A stretch of DNA of 64,000 bases, taken from assembly GCA_016801885.1 (NCBI GenBank), contig CM028895.1, positions 4,488,001-4,552,000 on the forward strand, read 5' to 3'. Both the position numbers and the translations under genes were made by a program. Every line of letters begins with the position of its first letter. Within the stretch, counting starts at the first letter, position 1. This document shows, one piece after another, positions 26,291-37,810 of the stretch. Origin of the DNA: Toxotes chatareus (lineage: Eukaryota; Chordata; Actinopteri; Toxotidae). Under the pieces are notes generated by a model that worked only from the letters and a program-made list of their open reading frames with translations, ran no database searches and was not told where the DNA came from.

Positions 26291-27129
26291 TCTTGTGCTG
26301 AATCTGTATTTTAAAACACATTTTTCATTTCCATTAATTCCCCATTAAAATGAAAGCCTGCAGCCCAGAACTGTTTTCAAGGTGGACCTGCCTCTCTACA
26401 AGCATTTAGACCATAATGGTTCACTAATAGGAGCCTCTCCATTGAAACTGTAACTAATGACATTTGTTAAGCATCTCTTTAAGCCTGAGTGATCCACCAG
26501 AGGAACCGGGATATATTTTGCACTTACATAAGAAATTAATCAACAAAAACCTGAAAATCAATGCAAATAAAGAAAATACGTAAAATGATAACAATTGAAA
26601 TTCTAATTTTAAATTTTAGACAGTTTCATTAAGCTCTGCTTTTTCGCATCAGCCATGGATGATTGTTAATATGTCACGTAAGACTACTATTTATCTAATG
26701 TTGCACCGAACTATAATATCTCCCGAATATAACGCCTACCAAAGGGCCTCGGGTGGTGTGTGCCTACCTTGTCTTCCTGTTTGCATACACCACATGCATG
26801 TGTGTGTGAGGCAGACAGAGAAAGAGTGTGTGTGCAGGAGCAGAAGGGATTATGAGTGGGAGCGCTGTGGGGGGTTTGCCAGCCTCCAGGGGGGAGGTGA
26901 AGTGGATTTCTTCTCTCATCCATTTTTCATGGCTTTTCTGCTTTCAGATCTCCAGTCTCTGTACATACGGCTGACGGGTCGGCTCTCTTTTATCTTTAAG
27001 CATCTTTTGGGGGACGCAGTGTGTGTGTGTCTGGTGGCGTTCGGCGGGGCTGTTGATGGTGACGGCATGGGTCAAGGTTGAGACATACTGTTTTTCATTG
27101 AGCTCTAATGACTGCCTCACAACACTGGC

Positions 27130-27430
27130 TACCAAGAAGATGGTAATTTGCTCTGGGTTTTAATTGCGTCTTCCTCTAATGGCTGAGCCACAGGATACTG
27201 AATTCTAAACATTTATTGAAAATAATGTGGATCTGTATGTTTTCCACGGTGCAGATGGATGGATGAATGTGATCTCAAAGCAATATCATGGCGGCCTGTC
27301 CTCACGGACCATGTATAAACAATATTGTTAAGTAGCAGTTTATTTCCCTTGTGGATTAATTCAAACACACGTCTTTTAAAAGGAGCTTTGAATAATTAAT
27401 GAGCTCGATCAGTGACCTCTAGGGTTTGGC
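27130..27430. promoter_or_regulatory. Candidate conserved non-coding element upstream of jag2
   Basis: This unique stretch about 3.6-3.9 kb upstream of the jag2 start has TTTTAATTGCG, ATGGCGGCC, AACAATATTGTT (a 12-bp palindrome at about 27319-27330) and CTTTGAATAATTAATGAGCT. It holds no coding frame. Enhancer function is a guess. Confidence 0.2.
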
Positions 27431-28958
27431 ATCACTGACCAATCTTGTTTCCTGGCCTCCACCCTTCCCCTTGAGTTACAGTAGCTTTACACTGGAAGTG
27501 TAAAAACAACATTTCCATGGTAGAGAGGAAGTTATTCTCCACAACAGAAAATAACGTGATGATTTGACTGATTTGTCCGTTTTTGATGCTGATCTTGACA
27601 AAATGGAAATGACAGACATGCACCTGGTGTTTTCAGGCTATTTTTGAAAAGCAAGAACGGCTCTAACAGCAGAAGAACAAATATTTTCTCTTACTCCTCT
27701 TCGAATGGATCTGGTATGGTTACATCTCTTTTCTTGAGTGTACTGTAAGTGCACTTAGAGATTCAATGAGTGGATCAAACAATTTCCTTATTGTTTATTC
27801 CAACTCAATCTTTTAACCTGTATTTGATGGTTGACATTGTAGAGTAACAGGAAACATGGGGAGAGAGTGGTTATTGGTCTTCTGCACTTTTAACAAATCA
27901 AGATATTGGGCGTCAGCAGTTCATGTGAGCATACCTCACATCCCTCATTATTCAAATAAAAAAAAAAAGTGAAATGTGGATAAAAAAATTGTCATAGCCA
28001 GATAAAGTTGTGTTCATCCGTTGTAGTAATCCCTACCCATAGTGTAAACTTTGGAGGAAAGAATGGGGAAACTGGCAGAGGAATGTAGATTTTCCAGCAC
28101 ACTGGCTGATAAAAACCACAACAATGTTTGGTGGTTATGCAAATGCTGGTGTGTAAAGTCTTAAAAGAGAATAAACTAGCTCATTAGAAGCAATGTCATT
28201 GTCTGTTGACGATACAGTAGCAGCAGCAGCACAGAAGAAGATTGCTGGCTGATGGTCTTGGATCAGGGCTAAGCTCCGGTGCTTCACATTAGGTAGCGTC
28301 CACCCTGTTCTTGTAATCTTAATATTTTCATGGCTCCATTAGTGAACATGTTTTGATACTGTATCTCTGAGTTGAGGTGTTAAAACAAATGCTGATAACC
28401 ATACTGCAATAAACACAGTCATAATGGAACTGTTAAGTGCTCAACTGAAGCCAAAGCGTAAAGCTAGCTAAGACTAAACCATTTGAACACTAAGCACATC
28501 GCAAATTCGGATTCCTGTGTCAAAAAAACAACCTCATGAGCTGCAGATACACCAGGCTTCCCGCTGGATTTACACAAGCCCAGCCCAGCCCTTCAGTAAA
28601 CGAGACCCTGATGCCTCAGTGTTTTTTAGTTACCCAGATTTTTCCCCTTCATTTCCCTTGGTTGGCTGAGCTATCAAGTGTGTGGAAAGGGCATTCCCGC
28701 TGCGATAGGAGGAGACATGCAGTCACCACTGACACCGAAGTGTACCTCTCTCATACCCTTATGTTCTGCTCTGCTGATAGCACTCTATGTATTTGTGTTT
28801 TCTCATGCAGAGAGTTCAGATTTCATACAGTACGTGCCCGCGTGTGTCACATGTTACTGCTGAGCAGAGACGAACAGTGACAGACATTTCCAAACGATCT
28901 GGAAAGGCATGGTTTGGTTTCAATAACAGTGGGTGAACAGGGAAACAGCAAACCCCAA

Positions 28959-28999
28959 CCCACACACACGCACGCACACACGCACGCACGCACACACAC
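28959..28999 (+). repeat. (CA)n/(CG) compound microsatellite
   Basis: CACACACG/CACG units over about 40 nt. The alternating purine-pyrimidine pattern could adopt Z-DNA. Context is intergenic. Confidence 0.9.
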
Positions 29000-29639
29000 T
29001 TTTGAGAAAGGTTTTCAATGGAAAAACACAGTTACAAAGTTAACCAGTTATGCAAGTTAATGACACTTCATTGTGCATCTTGCTTTTCTTGTTCATACTT
29101 TGGAACTGATTTTGTAGTGGCAGTCAGAAACTGACACGTGAAGAAAAAACAAAAAGGTTCAGGACAGCCTTTTATTTTGTGGAATTTCTGTGATGGCCCT
29201 GAAAACACTGAATACTCTGTTTCTACGTTTTTTCACAAACTCAGTGATCGTTTCCGACGCTGAACAGGAGTTTGAGGAGGGAAAAAAACGCAAGGGCGGC
29301 ATCCTAAAGCCCTTTGAACCTAAATTATTGTTTCTTTTGCTTCCTGTAAAAGACGAGATATGATGCTCAGATTACCTAAACGCTGCCCGTCCTACCATAG
29401 ATCACTGATTAAAAGATATGATTAGAGAGGATATGTGGTATATTGCTTAGATTTCTCTCCTGTCAGTGTTAACATAGCAGATAAGATTTTCCCATTTGTC
29501 TCTTTCCACATATGGAGATACCAAAGGAAAGACTTGCTCTAAACCTCCCAATCCATCCAAGCATGCGCAGCCCCGGACCTCGTAAATACACGTCGCTGAT
29601 AAGGCCCAGCAGATGCTGCACAAGGACTCACAAGGCTGC

Positions 29640-29664
29640 AAAAAAAAAAAAAAAAAAAAAAAAA
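29640..29664 (+). repeat. Poly(A) tract
   Basis: 25 consecutive A in the jag2-nudt14 intergenic region. Confidence 0.95.
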
Positions 29665-31756
29665 CGAGCAGCAAAACCTTTATGGCCACCTCGATGTTAG
29701 CTTTAAAACAGAAACAGGTTGCGGGTATTCACCTGATTGCTATCTAGGTCTGTTTATCAGTTTGAACCAGTCCCTCCTCTGCTCTTCCTCAATGCCATGT
29801 TAATCCAAGGTTATGACCTAACTGCTCAAGAGCTGGGGGCAGAAGAGCAGAACATCTTGCAGTAATTTCAAATGTACGTTTGGTGAAAAAGTAGATTTAA
29901 AAAAAAATGGATGAAATGATGGATCACTTGATGAGATTCAGATGTATTTGCTGATGTTCTCAACATTGGGGTCGGTCATAGGATAAATCTGCAGTACTAT
30001 GAAATGACTGACTACAACTTCTGGGTTTTTTTTTTTCAGACTTTTCTCTGATATTGGATGGATTGTCTTGGAGTGCCTCGAAGATGGACTGACTTTTCAT
30101 CTAGTGTCATCAGCAGGTAAAAGTTTTCACTTATCCTGAGAAATATCTCATCAGACGATGAATCCCACTAAATTTGCTCATCTGACTTTTCCTCCAGTCC
30201 AGTTTCACAGAGTTGGTAGCATTGTCTTGTTTCACATGACTTCTAAATTTTTGCAAATTGAAAAATTAAAAAGTAAAAAGCACATCTACCTTCCCATGTG
30301 TATGCAGTATCATTTGCATACAGATGGAGAGTGTGTCAGTGTGTGCTGGAATCACACTGGCTTTTTGTCAGTGTTTCCTTCAGTGTTTCCTCTAACTACA
30401 GTGGTGGATCTTGTCTTTCTTTCAGCAGGTTTTAGCTCCCACCTGTGAATGGACTGCATTCAGAAAAGAGGGGTGGTAATCCATCTGCTGTGGTGACACA
30501 CACATACCCAGATGGTCCCTGGAGAACAGAGACATCCCATGTGTCCAGTTACAACATGAAAGCAGCAGGGATGCAATTTAAGCAGCCATCCATCCACCCA
30601 TCCCCATCACCCTTCTAAAGACGGATGGCTGGTGGCAAAGACAGGATGCATTTACAGAACTGTTGGTCATACACAACATCTCTGTAAGAACAACTTGATT
30701 AGTAGCAAACAAAGTACTCACTACTTCCATCTTGATGTCGAAACCGGTTTTAAAATGTGTTTAAAAGACAGTTTACAGATGGAATCAATCACTAATACTC
30801 ATGTAAATATATTCCACTCAACATCTTTTGAGCTGATACCTTCACAAGAACTTAATTCCAGCAATAAGCCAACAACTGACTCCTATTTAAAACCTGCCCA
30901 GCGACAGCAGCACGAAGCGGAAGCCACTGGAAGATACAAGGGTAGAGGTGAAACACTTTTCTTTCAGTCTTAATGTTATCAAGGTCAAAAAGCTACACAG
31001 GAATACGAAATGAAGACCTGTCAAGTATCTAGTCTGATGTTTATGTCATGCACCTCTTGCAGAGAAGCGTGCTGTGATACTAAAGTGTGAGGGAGTGCAA
31101 GCATGACCTGTTGCCATTCTGTTCCCAAGCAACATGCTTTTAAGATGTGTGGTACTGGCGTTTGAAAAGAGAAAGGATTTAAAATGAAAGCGACATACAA
31201 AGAGTCACGCCTGGCAGACAGGCCAACTGATAATGAGCAAATTACTGAAATTTTTAAAAATGATGACACCTGGTCTCAATGTGCAGTTTTAAGATCTTTT
31301 TTTTTTTTTTGTCTTTGTAACAATGACTCTATAAGAAAGAAAATGTTCTTCCTGTTCCTGTCACCTTACGCTCATGCACACACACCTCTGCTGAATCACC
31401 TCAGATAAAATCATCTCCACATTACAACAGCTTTTCTTTTGCCACTGGCTAAATGTGAGAATCTTGTTTTCAGTTCTAGGAAACAGATCCAGATGCCCAT
31501 CGAGATCAGGTTCTCGTACGTTTGGCTTATCTCCACAAAGGGATTCTTCTTGCATACATATAACTTCCCATTTCCTGATCCACATCCAGTTTTGTCTTAT
31601 CAGGATGAGCTTGTTCAAGAGGGATGATGTGTATCAGCAGGCTGCATAAAGGCTGCTGGCAGATTTATGTAAGCAGCAGTGAAAGCGCTGCGGATTTCAA
31701 GTTAATCACAGAAAACTTGCTGCATTCATTAACAACGTACAAACATTTATTCAGCA

Positions 31757-31791
31757 GCTTATAACTATAACACTATAATATAGTTATAAGC
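31757..31791. repeat. Palindrome, 13-bp arms, 9-nt loop
   Basis: GCTTATAACTATA (31757-31769) and TATAGTTATAAGC (31779-31791) are exact inverted repeats. The flanks are also partly symmetrical (CATTTATT and GTACA elements), which suggests the core of a palindromic MITE. It lies in intergenic DNA. Confidence 0.85.
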
Positions 31792-32432
31792 ATTTATTAA
31801 TGTACATTATTTGTCATACCTCTCCCCTAAAGACATATTTTATATTATACAATTTTTCATCAGTGGTTTTTAATCTTTCCTCTCTGTTGAAATCCTACTT
31901 TTTTTCTTTTTTTTTTTTTTTTACAGCTGACGCAATCAAAAACAAATGACATTAACAGTAGAGACACTCAAAACTGAGCTATTCTGCTCAAAATAAATCT
32001 GAAAGTGAGTAAATATTTACAAGACATAAAAACAAAACAGAAGAAGAGAGAAAAAAAAAAGACATTTTGGGCATCAAACCCATTTTATTTCAACTTAATG
32101 CGGTTTAATCCAAGACAGTTAGTGCACATGCAAAGTTTCATAATTAAATATATACTGTATGTTTGTACCAAGTGTCATGTTTTAAAAGTTAAATATTTCA
32201 ACATTTAGGTAATAAATTAACAAAATCCAAACATTACCGAAAACACTGCCCACAATGAGTATACACTTTTAATAAAGCTTAAAATACATGATAAATTCAT
32301 AAAACTGCAATGTTTGTGTTTGTACGTTTTTTTCCCAGAAAATATTTTTTTTTTTTTAAAACACAAATTCAGTGTAAGACACCAGAATGAAAGAAAAATC
32401 ACAAGTGGACAAATTTCTTTTTGTCTTTCACT

Positions 32433-32785
32433 TAAAGGTATTATGTGTAGGACAACCTAACCTAGAACAACATATGTGCTACGCTTTATATTCAATGTAA
32501 GCTGCTTTCATAGCAGCAAATTTGTTTATCTTCCCCCAGTTGCTTCTGAATATTCAGCCACCAGTCTGCAAATTAAGAAGCAAAAGTGAGCAAACGTCAT
32601 CCAAAATCAAAAGTGCCTTTTCCAGGATTCATGAGCAAACCAGGAATCACTAAATATTTAATGAAACAAAGGAATATCGAGTAGATCACCAGAGGTAATG
32701 TTTGAACTGTCACATCATGGTCCAAGATTCATTTTAACAGTAATACATCTTCTTTAATTAGAGAATACTACACATAGCACCTTTA
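32433..32785. mobile_element. MITE-like element with 18-bp terminal inverted repeats
   Basis: TAAAGGTATTATGTGTAG at 32433-32450 is matched in inverse orientation by CTACACATAGCACCTTTA at 32768-32785 (16 of 18 positions). The ~350-bp interior has no open frame of note and includes CAGCCACCAGTCTGC. I recognise the TTAAAGGTGCTATGTGTAG start from fish genomes. No clean target-site duplication was seen. Confidence 0.6.
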
Positions 32786-33118
32786 CAAACCCACATTTTA
32801 AAGATAAACTGCAGCTCTGCTCATGATCACTGAAAATACAGTAAGAAATTGTCAAACAGTGTACAAACCATTAACGAAGAAAAACAAACAAACAAACAAA
32901 AAAAAACCAATCACAGTTGAAGAAGCAACTACAGCATAGCCATGGGGGTACAACTATAAAAATCTGGTACCGATGGATTAAGTTTTCTGTCACAGAGAAC
33001 CACTGAGTGTTGACATTTCTGACAAGTGGTTTAGAATTTGATATGTCAACGCCTTAAAAGCAAGCAAACGGACACAAAATATCTTCGTCATGTGCCTGAG
33101 TGATGGAGGTAGAAATGT

Positions 33119-33155
33119 CCAATGCTGGGCTAATGGTTAATATATCCAGCATTGG
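33119..33155. repeat. Inverted repeat, 10-bp arms, 17-nt loop
   Basis: CCAATGCTGG (33119-33128) and CCAGCATTGG (33146-33155) are perfectly inverted. Context is intergenic with no gene nearby. Confidence 0.8.
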
Positions 33156-36100
33156 CAAGAATGAATTATACGACCATTTACTTACCTCAAATATTAGTCT
33201 TGATGTATAGTTAATAGAAGTAGCATATGGCTTACCAGGGGCACAGTCTGCAACTTCGCTCTATACTGTCAAACGTGCGTTTAGTTTAGTCACAGAGGGG
33301 AAAGTTTGGCTTGTTGTGATGGGAAATTTAAAATGGAGAATTCAACTTTACATGGCTCCCATTAGACTAAATTCGACACTATATGAGTGTGAAGTTTGGC
33401 CTTAAACTCACATTTTAGAAATTCTGGAGGAAAACAGAAATTTTAAAATTCGAACATACAAAATGTAGCCTGCCACTTTTAAATCGCTTATAAAACAAAT
33501 GAAAAACGTGAGTGCAAAACAGACTGCAGGTCTGATAAAGCAGATCAACTTATGAATCTTGACTCCACAGCAGATGAACACAAATAAAACACAGGCCTAC
33601 CATAAATCAAAATTTCCACTATATATTTAACCACCTATATAAAAAACCTGGCAGATCCAGATGAGCCTGAAGCGCAGGCCACGTCGGTTGTGTTTTTCTT
33701 GGCAACTGAAGCCTCTGCAACAATCGAGCTTTAGTCACAGCATTAAGACGTTTGACTGGATGTCGCTTTTGTTTTCAGTGTGTCAATCATTTATCTTTTG
33801 CAATGTTCACTAAATGCACTGGACTTTCAGATAAAAATTGGAGGGAAGGTGTTGGTTTACTGGCTGACACTGGCCTCAATGACAAGCCTACGTAAAAGGC
33901 GTCAACACAGCCTCGCATTTCTGTGACAACTTTCCTCAAAAGGACAGCTAGCTTTAGCCAAAAGAGTCATCACATGGCAGCTCCGCACATTCGACAGGCA
34001 GATAAAGTTACAGACTGGCCTTAAAAGTTAAAATGGCTTTTGTTTGTCACATTTTAAGGTCAAGCCAAATCAGAAGCAGATGGTCTCATTTCAGCAAACT
34101 CACTGCTTTAATATACGATTCATACTTTTTCTGTTTGTTTTTGTAAACTTGATTATGGCTAAACCCTGTAAAATCTGTTCAAATGTGGGCAGCAAATTAT
34201 TTTCTCAAGAGTCACTCCAAGACAAACGGTGACCATTTTCATTATTTTCCACGATGGGTTCATCTCATACTAGACAAGAAGTGAACAATGGAAAACTGTG
34301 AGCACCATTGGAAATCTTTCAGCGAGGTTCTCCATTAAACTACTCGGATTCAACCTGAAAACTAAAGACACGATTCTCACATGGAAGAAGGTGGATGAAA
34401 TAAAGAGAACAAGGAAATGAGGTTACAGATCTGATGAGGATAAGGTGCCAAATAAATAACTTTAGGAAAGTTAAAAAACCCTACATTTAAAGATGTTATA
34501 CAGGCTGGTTAAAGACGTAAAATGTTGTATGACGGCTGTATCAGTTTAACTTCCAGTGGTTATTTCATGATTTTCCAAAGGTGCTTTCCACATTTTTCCA
34601 AAGTGTCTTGATGTTGAACTCATTAAAGCAGATATGTCCTGTAGTTTGAAAGCATTTAAAATGTTGTCTCTAAATTTACAATTGATACAAAGAGAACAAC
34701 ACAAAGAGAATCTGGTTTAGTGTTGGACATCAAATCAGGTTTGGGTAGCAAACGACAGCTCTTTTTCCAAAGAAATTAACGTAAGATAATAAAAATAGTT
34801 CAAGCAGTTCCAGCAAATCAGACAATCCTACATCAAGGAATGATTTTTAATGGACAAAGAAGCTCAATGATTGGGCGTAAGGGGAGTTAAATATGGCTTA
34901 AGAGTTATATGCATATATTCCTACACAGTTTGGGCGGAAATTTAACTTGGTTCATTCAAATTTTCTTGATTTTGTTTACGCGTGGAACCAGTTAACTGCA
35001 CTGAAGCGCCTGAAAATGATGCTCAGTCCTCCTCTAAGGGAACTGCTGTGACATTCATTAGGGACAAGGACCTACACCTAACAAAGCAATGAACGAAGAT
35101 GGCCAAAATGCACAGGGGTTTATGGGTAAAAGTAGACAAATGTTGACGTTTGATTGTCAGCTGTTCCTCAGGCTCAAAAAGCAGAAAATAGAAAATGAAT
35201 CCTAGACTGATTCTTACATTAACCTGATAATAATGGGGACTAGAATTTGTTTTTGTGTAATAAGACATAAGTATGATTTTATTTGAACACCTATTCATAT
35301 TTTAAGGTATTTTCAACATTGCACTTAAAACAAATATCAACCATATATTATTAATACAGCATTTTTCCCCCCATATCTAAGTTCACCAAACCATCAAGTT
35401 ATTCAGGCAGGTCAGAAGAGCTGAACTCTGATTCTGGCTATCACAGGATCTGCCAGTGTAGTTCTCTTATTATCTCACTGTAGTAATGTATAAATAATGA
35501 GATGCTTTTGTAAGTGAGAAGTAATTTCCTAAAAACACTATGCTTTGCATATTTTTAACAAAAAGTCAAGGCGAGGGGGAATTTTCGTCTCATCACATAT
35601 GAAATAATAAGTTAAGTACCAGCCCTTTTTGAATGAAGAGAAATACTAATATATACTGCAGTAAGAAGAGTAAGAACTTTGTTGCCTATAACCAGCAAGT
35701 GATTTTGAAATATAATAATATAATAACATGCTGGTCATCATCACATTCAGAGACTCTCCCTGAATATGACCAAACGTTTGACGATTCGGACCTGAGAGTT
35801 TGGCAAACTGCTGTTTAGACTAACTTTGTGAGATTAACATTGGACCTCCCGAATGAGTTATGATTAAAGGCAATCTGTTAGATGGTTGAACTCCTTCTAG
35901 GTATAAAAATTACCTCCCCAGAAATGACTTACTTGCCATGAAAATGATAAAAATAGAGGATTTAGCCTTTATCCAATATCTTTTCTGTATCTTCAGTCTG
36001 TCAACGTCACAGAAAAATATACAATAGAAGGTAAAAAGAATTCCTCCTCAACACTAAAAAACTAAATGAAAACCTATAGTTGATGAGATTTCAAGTCGGT

Positions 36101-36578
36101 CACAGACATGTTAGAGCCAAAATATGTGGTTCTGTTACCCACTGCAGCTTTTTGTATCCATAACTAAATGTGAGGATGCCCTTTGTGGTGGCTTTCAGTG
36201 TGCTATGTCTTTAACTAACCTTGTATGGTATGCTTCAAATCAGGATTGTGCTTGAGTGCGACGACACACTGAAAAGAGAAATTAGGCCCTCGGTGCAGAG
36301 GTAGGTGTATGCGTTTCCTGTGTAATGGATAAAGTTTGCTAATATGTCGACTGGTTTGACTTGATGAAGGATTTCCAACAGAGTGAGAGTTGAGTGCAGC
36401 GACACTGAGTGATTGTTTAGCCCGGGGTACTGTGATAAGTATTGCTTAAAGGCTGTGGATCAGAGAAATTAATTGAGGCATGCCTGAACAAGCGGTGATT
36501 AAAACACACCTAACACCTCCGTTGTTACAAGGCCCCACAATTGACTAGCATAGTTTTTGCATTACTGGATCATGGCTC

Positions 36579-37194
36579 AAAGGAATACTCCACTGTTTTT
36601 TTGGGGTTTTTTTTAACCTTTTCTCTATGTCCTTCGTGGTTGTAGTGATGAGAGCGTGCAGAAAGTAGCCACTCATTTTCTGTCTATTGTTGTATTAGAA
36701 GCAATTTTCTTCTTGTCAGGCAAGAAGAAATATTTGCATGAATATGACCTGAATGCAAATACTAGCATGCAAAAATGTTAGCAGGCTAGAGCTAATCAGG
36801 CGCACATGGCTGCTGAGCAGTGTGCCTTAACGCAGAGTTCACGTCATGTGGGACGAATGGCAGAGAAATGAAAGTTAATGACTTTCAAGCATTCACAACA
36901 TCAAGTCTGTCATATGAGTACAGACCGCGAGAGTTAAAATACTGTGGGTTGATGATATGACACCAAATCCATATACTGACATTGTGTTTAATTTCACTGA
37001 AATGATGTAAGGCATTGAGTTTGAGTTTGTAATTACCATAACTCTGATGTGACATGAACGCAGCATAAAACACAGAGTTTGCAATGAACACTGGATCTGG
37101 TAAATGTTTTTTTTTTTTTTCACAGTCAGTAACATATCTTGAAGGTAACATTCAAGATCCACAATGAAAAAAAAAATCAGTGGAGCATTCCTTT
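36579..37194. mobile_element. MITE-like element with 17-bp terminal inverted repeats
   Basis: AAAGGAATACTCCACTG at 36579-36595 is matched by CAGTGGAGCATTCCTTT at 37178-37194 (16 of 17 positions inverted). A T-run sits just inside the left arm and an A-run just inside the right arm. The 616-bp element has no transposase frame. It ends about 370 bp downstream of the nudt14 stop codon. Confidence 0.6.
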
Positions 37195-37516
37195 AATCAA
37201 GGGCAGGCAAATGAAAATCAGTGATATTCAGCCATTTAAAACAGATGGCACAGTAAATGAAATAATAAGCGTACTGAAAAAAATCAAGACGAGAGAAAAA
37301 AAAAAAGTGCCAGTGACAACCAGCTATGGCAAATTTGTTTTTAGGAAAAATATTAAGACCACATAAAATCTGAAAAGGTAAACAGGACAAAACTTAAAGA
37401 TACCTCCTGGCAACAAGACAAGGGGCCCACCCTTCATCATGTACCAATAAGCAAAAAGGCAACACAGGATGAAGAGCCATATAGGGGAAGAGTGGATGTG
37501 CTGGGCCAGTGTTTGA

Positions 37517-37522
37517 TTTAAT
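37517..37522 (-). terminator. Candidate nudt14 polyadenylation signal (ATTAAA)
   Basis: ATTAAA lies on the gene strand about 40 nt after the stop codon. If used, the 3' UTR would be very short. A canonical AATAAA also occurs much further on, at about 35277-35282 beyond a MITE, so the true end is uncertain. Confidence 0.25.
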
Positions 37523-37560
37523 TTGGAATAAATGGTAGAAAGGGGGTTGGTTAGTACTAG

Positions 37561-37810
37561 TTACACATTAGTGGAGATCTTATACTTGGGAGACATGTTA
37601 TTATGGAACCAGATGAAGCTAAAAATGACGCCCATGGTTTTGGGTATACGCTCGTTGTAGGCGAACGTCATGGCCTCGTGCAGCGGGACTTTGACCACCT
37701 CGATAAGCTCTCCCTCACGTGGCTCACCTCCGCCCGCGCTCACGCAGTTGTCATCGGACACCTCAGCGTAAAACATGGTCTGCTTGGCACCCGTCACACC
37801 TACGCCTGAC
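37561..37810 (-). CDS. nudt14: nudt14 exon 5, coding part and stop
   Basis: This exon has acceptor TCCACCAG and 250 nt to the TAA at 37561-37563. It encodes [17 protein letters not shown], a Gly-rich turn (SAGGGEPR), [29 protein letters not shown] and the tail ending ISTNV. The first codon, Arg162, is split with exon 4. Confidence 0.95.

Larger units (their letters stand above)
24101..37560. other. Intergenic region between the jag2 promoter and the nudt14 3' end
   Basis: I see no exon with a recognisable product. The region holds a degenerate dispersed repeat at about 25780-26290, microsatellites (28959-28999 CA/CG, poly(A) 29640-29664), a 13-bp-stem palindrome at 31757-31791, TIR-bounded elements at 32433-32785 and 36579-37194, and a unique-looking block at about 27130-27430. 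The many short open frames have no conserved motif. Confidence 0.6.

Noticed and set aside
26659..27081. 140-codon plus-strand frame upstream of jag2
   Set aside because: It contains TG-rich low-complexity Cys/Val stretches and no domain. No splice or promoter context supports it.
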